Assembly: GCA_902790595.1 (NCBI GenBank)
Contig: CADASL010000002.1
Location: 1 to 64,000 of the forward strand
Source of the DNA: an uncultured Bacteroidales bacterium
GTDB lineage: Bacteria > Bacteroidota > Bacteroidia > Bacteroidales > SZUA-534
DNA: 64,000 nt
Direction: 5' to 3'
Below the pieces are notes generated by a model. It had not been told where the DNA came from. It worked only from the letters and a program-made list of their open reading frames with translations, and did not search any database. Position 1 is the first letter of the stretch, and each line of letters opens with the position of its first letter. Position numbers and translations under genes: made by a program. Positions 58,822 to 64,000 of the stretch are shown one piece after another.

Positions 58822-61206
58822 ATGAAAGCCTTCACATTCGCAGCCGCCGTAAGTGCCTTATTGCTTGTGGGTTGCAACTCAAATCAGACAAAAACAACTC
58901 TGCCTGCCAACGAATTCGCCTTGAGCGATGTGCAACTGCTCGACGGGCCGCTGAAAGACGCCCGCGACCTTAATATCAAGGTGCTGCTCGATTACGATGT
59001 TGACCGGCTGCTGGCGCCGTTCCGCAAGGAAGCCGGGCTTGAGCCGAAGGCCGAATCGTTCCCGTGCTGGATTGGTCTCGACGGCCACGTGGGCGGCCAC
59101 TATCTGTCGGCAATGGCCATCAACTACGCCGCTACCGGCAACGCCGAATGCAAAAAGCGGATGGAATATATGCTTTCGGAACTCAAAGAGTGTCAGGAAG
59201 CTGGCGCAAAAAACAACCCCGAATGGGGCGTCGGCTACCTTGGCGGGATGCCCGAGAGTGCAAAGGTTTGGACGGCATTCAAAAAAGGTGATTTTGGGCC
59301 GTACTGGGGTGCTTGGGCACCGTTCTACAACATTCATAAGATGTTCGCCGGCCTGCGCGATGCCTGGAACTACTGCGGCAACACCGATGCCCGCGATATG
59401 TTCCTGAAATACTGCGACTGGTGCGTCAACCTTTGCGCCGACCTGACCGACGAGCAGATGGAACAGATGATGGGCAACGAGTACGGCGGTATGAACGAAG
59501 TGCTGGCCGATGCCTACGAGCTGACCGGCGATGCCAAATATCTGGATTGCGCTAAACGCTTCTCGCACAAGATGATACTGAATCCGCTGGTTGCCGGCGA
59601 AGACAAACTCGACAATCTGCACGCAAACACTCAGGTGCCAAAAGTGATTGGTTTTGAGCGCATTGCACAACTTTCGGGCGATGCCGACTACCAAAAGGCT
59701 TCGGAATTCTTCTGGCAGACAGTGGTTTACAACCGCTCGCTGGCTTTTGGCGGCCACGGACGGCGCGAGCACTTCCCGTCGAAGGAAGCCTGCAACGACT
59801 TTGTGAACGATATTGACGGCCCCGAGTCGTGCAACTCGTATAATATGCTGAAACTCACCGAAGATTTGTTCACAGTTGAGCCGCAGGCAAAATATGCCGA
59901 CTACTACGAGCGCACAATGTTCAACCACATTCTGTCGACTCAGCACCCCGAACACGGAGGTTATGTGTACTTCACATCGGCTCGTCCGCGCCACTACCGC
60001 GTTTACTCGGCGCCCAATATGGCAATGTGGTGCTGCGTGGGTACGGGTATGGAAAATCACGGCAAATACAACCAATTCATCTACACAAAGAACGATAACA
60101 AACTGTATGTCAACTTGTTTGTGGCTTCTGAACTGAATTGGAAAGAGCGCGGAATCAAAGTGCGTCAAGAGACTGATTTCCCTTACAGTGAGCAATCGAA
60201 AATCACTGTAACCGACTGCAAATCAGCGTTCGACCTTATGCTGCGCTACCCCGGATGGGTTGCCAAAGGCGAGTTCAAGGTGAGCCTGAACGGACAGCCG
60301 GTTGAATTGAATGCCGAGCCATCGTCGTACATAAGCATTAATGGTTTGAAAAAAGGTGATATTCTGGAAGTTGAGTTCCCAATGCACACCCACATTGAGC
60401 GTATGCCGAACGTGCCGCAGTACGTAGCGATTATGCACGGCCCGATTCTTTTGGGTATGAAAACCGGCACCGAAGATTTGGCAGGTCTGATTGCCGACGA
60501 CGGCCGCTGGGGACAGTACGCAAGCGGTTCTCTGCAGCCGATTGACAAGGCTCCAATCATCATCGATGACGACATTGAGAACATCGGCAACAAGCTGCAA
60601 CCCATTGAAGGCAAGCCACTTCACTTCAAGTTGAACGCTCGTATGGAAAACCCGATTGACGGCGAGCTTGAGCCGTTCTTCGGAATCCACGATTCGCGCT
60701 ATATGATTTATTGGCTGGCACTTAGCACAAACGGCTACAAATCGTACATCGACTCGCTGGCCAACATCGAAAAAGAAAAAATCAAACTGAAACAACGCTC
60801 AACCGACTTTGTGGCGCCCGGCGAGCAGCAGCCCGAAACCGACCACGCTATGCAGGCCGAAAAATCGCACACGGGCAACACTCAAAACGTCTTCTTCCGC
60901 ACGGCAAGCAACGGCGGATTCTTCAGCTACGATATGGCCACCCAATCGCGCACCGACCTGTCGCTCTACGTGAAATATTGGGGTGTAAACGACTGGGGCA
61001 CAAAGATTTTCGATATTTATATCGATGACGAGAAACTGACCACCGTGAACAACATAAAACGTTGGAACACATCGCAGTTCAAGACCGAAGAATACCCGAT
61101 TCCGGCCTCAATGCTGAAGGGTAAAAAAAGCGTGCGCGTGAAATTCCAAACCAATCAGGGCACTGAAATTGGCGGAATTTATGAGGTTAGATTGGTGAAG
61201 AAATAA
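58822..61206 (+). CDS. GH127-family beta-L-arabinofuranosidase-like lipoprotein
   Basis: 794 residues. The lipobox is LLLVGC (Cys18). The (alpha/alpha)6 barrel shows EFALSDVQLLDGP and GGHYLSAMAINYAATG, and the GH127 metal/nucleophile cluster is seen as GPESCNSYNMLKL and MWCCVGTGMENHGK, where Cys-Cys and Glu/Cys bind Zn and one Cys is the nucleophile. A beta-sandwich follows, and an extra C-terminal DUF-type domain (about 660-794). It removes L-arabinofuranose from glycans. It sits 17 bp upstream of the GH31 gene. Confidence 0.9.
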   Translation: MKAFTFAAAVSALLLVGCNSNQTKTTLPANEFALSDVQLLDGPLKDARDLNIKVLLDYDVDRLLAPFRKEAGLEPKAESFPCWIGLDGHVGGHYLSAMAINYAATGNAECKKRMEYMLSELKECQEAGAKNNPEWGVGYLGGMPESAKVWTAFKKGDFGPYWGAWAPFYNIHKMFAGLRDAWNYCGNTDARDMFLKYCDWCVNLCADLTDEQMEQMMGNEYGGMNEVLADAYELTGDAKYLDCAKRFSHKMILNPLVAGEDKLDNLHANTQVPKVIGFERIAQLSGDADYQKASEFFWQTVVYNRSLAFGGHGRREHFPSKEACNDFVNDIDGPESCNSYNMLKLTEDLFTVEPQAKYADYYERTMFNHILSTQHPEHGGYVYFTSARPRHYRVYSAPNMAMWCCVGTGMENHGKYNQFIYTKNDNKLYVNLFVASELNWKERGIKVRQETDFPYSEQSKITVTDCKSAFDLMLRYPGWVAKGEFKVSLNGQPVELNAEPSSYISINGLKKGDILEVEFPMHTHIERMPNVPQYVAIMHGPILLGMKTGTEDLAGLIADDGRWGQYASGSLQPIDKAPIIIDDDIENIGNKLQPIEGKPLHFKLNARMENPIDGELEPFFGIHDSRYMIYWLALSTNGYKSYIDSLANIEKEKIKLKQRSTDFVAPGEQQPETDHAMQAEKSHTGNTQNVFFRTASNGGFFSYDMATQSRTDLSLYVKYWGVNDWGTKIFDIYIDDEKLTTVNNIKRWNTSQFKTEEYPIPASMLKGKKSVRVKFQTNQGTEIGGIYEVRLVKK

Positions 61207-61223
61207 CTAGACACATATAATAT

Positions 61224-63617
61224 ATGAAAAAGCTTCTGAATTTTGTTTCGGTTGTTCTTCTCGCGTCTACTCTGCACGCCCAAAACACCGATGTAAAAAT
61301 CACATTTTATACGCCAGATATTGTGCGTGTTACCAAAACTCCTGCCAACTCTGCGGGAGCGCAACCGAGCCTTGTGGTGATTCTTGAACCGCAAAATGTG
61401 GCTGTAAAGCAGTCGCAATCGGGCGGAGTAACCACCTATCAATCAGCCAAACTTAAAGTTACTGTTGATAACAACGGCAAAGTGTCGTTCTCGGGTATCA
61501 AGGGCGGCAAACTGTTAGACGAGGGTTCGTTCTCGTTTTTGCCCATAACCTCGGGCACCGACAAGGGCAGTTTCAAGATTTCGCAATCGTTTAAACTTGC
61601 TGCCAACGAAACTGTTTACGGCGTGGGCACAATCCAAAACGGCAAACTTGAACGCAACAACACCGAAACCCTCATTGAACAGAGCAATCTCGAAGATTTT
61701 CAGAATGTTATACAGTCGATAAAAGGCTGGGGAATATATTGGGACAATTATTCGCGCGGAAAATATTCTGAAAAAAATTCCATAATGACCCTTGAAGGCG
61801 AGGCTGGCGACGTTATCGACTATTATTTTATGTACGGCGGCAATCCCGACGGTGTAATTGCATTAATGCGTCAACTTTCGGGCAAAGTGCCGATGTTTCC
61901 GCTCTGGACTTTTGGATATTGGCAGAGCAAGGAACGGTACAAAACTCAGGACGAGATTATTGGCGTGGTGGAAAAATACCGCACTCTTGGCGTGCCTCTC
62001 GACGGCATTATTCAAGATTGGCAATATTGGGGCAATAATTATCTTTGGAATGCAATGGACTTTCTGTCAGAGAGTTTTCCCGATGGCAAAGGAATGATAA
62101 AGCGCATCCACGATATGAACGCCCACATTATGATTTCGATTTGGGCAAGTTTCGGACCTATGACAATGCAGTTTAAAGAGTTAGAAAAAGACAACCTCCT
62201 CTTTACCTTCGGCACTTGGCCTCAAAGTGGAATTTCGCACATTTGGCCGCCCGTAATGGATTATCCCTCAGGTGTAAAGGTTTACAATCCCTTTCCGCAA
62301 AAATCAAAAGATATTTATTGGAAATATCTCAAAAAACTCTACGACTACGGCATCGACGCTTGGTGGATGGATTCTACCGACCCCGACTGTTTTTATCCCA
62401 CCGACGAGGATTACGAGTTCCCCACAGGTTTTGGTTCGTTTCGCAAAATGCGTAATGCATTCCCCCTTGCCACTGTTAGCGGAATTTACCAAAACCAACG
62501 TAAAGTTTCAGAAAATCAGCGTGTTTTTATAATGACCCGTTCGTCGTATGCAGGTCAGCAACGTTATGGCTCAAATATGTGGAGCGGCGACGTGGCTTCA
62601 TCGTGGGATATGCTTCGCAAACAAATTCCCGCAGGATTGAATTTTACGCTTACAGGAAATCCAAACTTCAATACCGATATAGGCGGATTTTTCTCAGGTT
62701 CGTACAATGTTTTGGGTGCGGCTTCGGGAGCAAAAAATCCTCAGTTTCAAGAACTTTACGTGCGCTGGATGCAGTACGGACTGTTTAATCCTGTGTTCCG
62801 TTCGCACGGTGCCGACACTCCAAGAGAAATATACCAGTTTGGCTCGAAAGGCGAACCAATTTATGATGCTATTGAATCTACTATCAATCTGCGTTACAGA
62901 CTTTTGCCTTATATTTATTCATTGGCATTTGACGTTACTAAAAACGATGCAAGTTATATGATGCCATTGTTTGCATATTACCCCAACGACCCAAAAACTC
63001 TCCGCCTTGCCGATGAGTTTATGTTTGGAAAATCTATCCTTGCAGCCCCCGTGGTGTCGCCGCAATACACTGAGGAAAAGATTATTAAGATAGACGAAAT
63101 GACCGGTTGGAACAAACAAGAAACCGGCAACGCAAAGTCCTATCCTTCGGTAGATTTTTCTGTAAAGAAAACCGCCGATAAATACCTGCCAAAAGGCGAC
63201 AACTGGTACTATTTCTGGGACAACAAACTCTACACTGGCGGCAAAACCGTGACCGTTGAAACCTCGATTGACCACACCCCGATTTTTGTCAAGGCGGGCA
63301 GCATAATTCCGTTTGCCCAAACGGCTCAAAACACCGTGGAGCAACGTTTCGACACTCTCACAATCAAAATCTACCCTGGCAAGGACTGCACCTTTGAACT
63401 CTACGAAGACGAAGGCGACAATTACAATTACGAACGCGGCGAGTACTCGATTATAAAATTTGCCTGGAACAATAAAAGTAACACGCTGACTATCAGCAAT
63501 CGCGAAGGCTCGTTCAGCGGAATGTTGCAGAATCGAACCTTCAAAGTTATTCGCGCCGACAATGGTAAATCGGCTAACATTCAATATAATGGAGAGAAAA
63601 TAGAGAAAAAAATATAA
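61224..63617 (+). CDS. GH31-family alpha-glycosidase (xylosidase-like)
   Basis: 797 residues with a signal peptide ending HAQ. The catalytic barrel has PLWTFGYWQSKERYKTQDEI, the nucleophile Asp in DAWWMDSTDPD and the acid/base Asp in NMWSGDVASSW, plus FRSHGADTPRE. PFWAF/GYWQSKERY plus WMD is the pattern of alpha-xylosidases, so xyloglucan side chains are likely substrates, though alpha-glucosidase activity is possible. The central part (about 61750-62950) uses more A/T-ending codons than its neighbours, which may reflect acquisition. Confidence 0.9.
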   Translation: MKKLLNFVSVVLLASTLHAQNTDVKITFYTPDIVRVTKTPANSAGAQPSLVVILEPQNVAVKQSQSGGVTTYQSAKLKVTVDNNGKVSFSGIKGGKLLDEGSFSFLPITSGTDKGSFKISQSFKLAANETVYGVGTIQNGKLERNNTETLIEQSNLEDFQNVIQSIKGWGIYWDNYSRGKYSEKNSIMTLEGEAGDVIDYYFMYGGNPDGVIALMRQLSGKVPMFPLWTFGYWQSKERYKTQDEIIGVVEKYRTLGVPLDGIIQDWQYWGNNYLWNAMDFLSESFPDGKGMIKRIHDMNAHIMISIWASFGPMTMQFKELEKDNLLFTFGTWPQSGISHIWPPVMDYPSGVKVYNPFPQKSKDIYWKYLKKLYDYGIDAWWMDSTDPDCFYPTDEDYEFPTGFGSFRKMRNAFPLATVSGIYQNQRKVSENQRVFIMTRSSYAGQQRYGSNMWSGDVASSWDMLRKQIPAGLNFTLTGNPNFNTDIGGFFSGSYNVLGAASGAKNPQFQELYVRWMQYGLFNPVFRSHGADTPREIYQFGSKGEPIYDAIESTINLRYRLLPYIYSLAFDVTKNDASYMMPLFAYYPNDPKTLRLADEFMFGKSILAAPVVSPQYTEEKIIKIDEMTGWNKQETGNAKSYPSVDFSVKKTADKYLPKGDNWYYFWDNKLYTGGKTVTVETSIDHTPIFVKAGSIIPFAQTAQNTVEQRFDTLTIKIYPGKDCTFELYEDEGDNYNYERGEYSIIKFAWNNKSNTLTISNREGSFSGMLQNRTFKVIRADNGKSANIQYNGEKIEKKI

Positions 63618-63653
63618 TCTTTGTAAAGACTTAAGAAAAGCTAAACAAAAAAA

Positions 63654-64000
63654 ATGACAACAAACAATGACAGCAAATACAATCCTATAGTAACAATCGC
63701 AATATGGGCGATTATTTTATTGGTTGTGAATTATTTCCAACGGTTCAAACTCTACACTTTCGAGTCGGACCACCTGTTTTTGTTCGACACCGACTGGATT
63801 ATAGGGCACTTGCGTGAAGTTGGCGGTATCAATCTGTTAATCACATCATTTATAACTCAGTTCTTCAAATTTCCGATAATAGGCACTATTGTTACAACAA
63901 TCATATACGCAATAGTAATCTTTTGTGCTAACAAACTGATTTTAAGCGTTACCAATACAAAAAAACTCAATCCTCTCGCGCTTCTTCCCATCGGCTTTAT
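63654..64000 (+). CDS. DUF6057-like membrane protein, 3' end outside window
   Basis: ATG 63654 opens 115 codons to the window edge. A polar start is followed by three hydrophobic segments (IVTIAIWAIILLVVNYF; around SFITQFFKFPIIGTIV; TIIYAIVIFCANKLIL). FESDHLFLFDTDWIIGHLREVGGINLLITSFITQFF resembles the N-terminus of DUF6057 multi-pass proteins of Bacteroidetes. It starts 36 bp after the GH31 gene. The function is unknown. Confidence 0.65.
   Translation, partial: MTTNNDSKYNPIVTIAIWAIILLVVNYFQRFKLYTFESDHLFLFDTDWIIGHLREVGGINLLITSFITQFFKFPIIGTIVTTIIYAIVIFCANKLILSVTNTKKLNPLALLPIGF

Noticed and set aside
58879..60195. 438-codon minus-strand frame
   Set aside because: Antisense to the GH127 gene, which has all catalytic motifs.
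1..64000. tRNA, rRNA, riboswitch or prophage genes
   Set aside because: Intergenic stretches were read for cloverleaf ends, conserved RNA cores and phage proteins; none was convincing.

Overview
The window reads as chromosomal DNA of a Bacteroidales (Bacteroidetes) bacterium, probably gut- or rumen-associated. Several genes are preceded by the Bacteroidetes -7 element TAnnTTTG, and purine-rich Shine-Dalgarno sites are generally absent. Typical phylum proteins occur: GldB-like lipoprotein, long-form S1, imelysin/di-heme lipoproteins, DUF6057, DUF4268, thioredoxin-like lipoprotein with a DUF4369-like N-terminus, and glycoside hydrolases with CBM-like tails. No rRNA, tRNA, CRISPR array, prophage or intact insertion sequence was found.

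Layout. 1-5400 (minus strand): a truncated YEYD-repeat protein, a 121-bp palindrome, DUF4268 + PfkB kinase, phosphohexomutase, RfbD. 5570-11920 (plus): proC, rpsA, a STAS protein, rnz, guaA. 11920-15870 (minus): dnaX with an internal A10 frameshift signal, argB, argD. 15870-24170 (minus): a c-type-cytochrome/iron block of porin, imelysin, di-heme oxidoreductase, hemerythrin protein, LuxR regulator with pseudo-receiver, and CcsBA. 24300-26120: an ATPase gene bracketed by pairs of palindromic repeats. 26150-29950 (minus): YigZ, B3/B4 protein, an unlisted-size 39-residue membrane protein, YbjQ, PlsC, AraC. 30200-35380 (plus): TolC-HlyD-ABC2-ABC2 export operon divergent from the AraC gene. 35500-40100: secreted carbohydrate-active proteins. 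40170-42090: two paralogous lipoproteins plus a radical SAM/SPASM enzyme. 42150-48040: AGCS symporter, Kup, TlpA-like lipoprotein, and a HisIE protein whose HisI half has lost its catalytic residues. 48230-50740: hipBA followed by repeat-rich DNA with small ORFs. 50920-56060 (plus): glycosyltransferase, YicC, Gmk, NadD, GldB-like. 56120-57080: a three-gene DUF3791/DUF3990 toxin-antitoxin-like cassette. 57210-63620: GH43-GH127-GH31 hydrolases, then a truncated DUF6057 membrane protein.

How they fit together. The hydrolases point to use of arabinose-containing and xyloglucan-like polymers, although no SusC/SusD pair lies in the window. CcsBA can attach heme to the two CxxCH sites of the di-heme lipoprotein, which is encoded with imelysin and a porin; this looks like a periplasmic iron or redox system. 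Intergenic DNA is full of short tandem arrays (CCTAATT heptamers, GGTGAATC units), GTAGGGACG hairpins and other dispersed repeats, several of which supply the stop codon of the gene they follow.

Best candidates for new biology: the tandem-lipoprotein radical SAM operon; the DUF3990 cassette; the repeat-bracketed ATPase; the dnaX slippage site with an adjoining hairpin; and the HisE enzyme carrying a decayed HisI domain. All calls come from reading the sequence; no search or alignment program was run.
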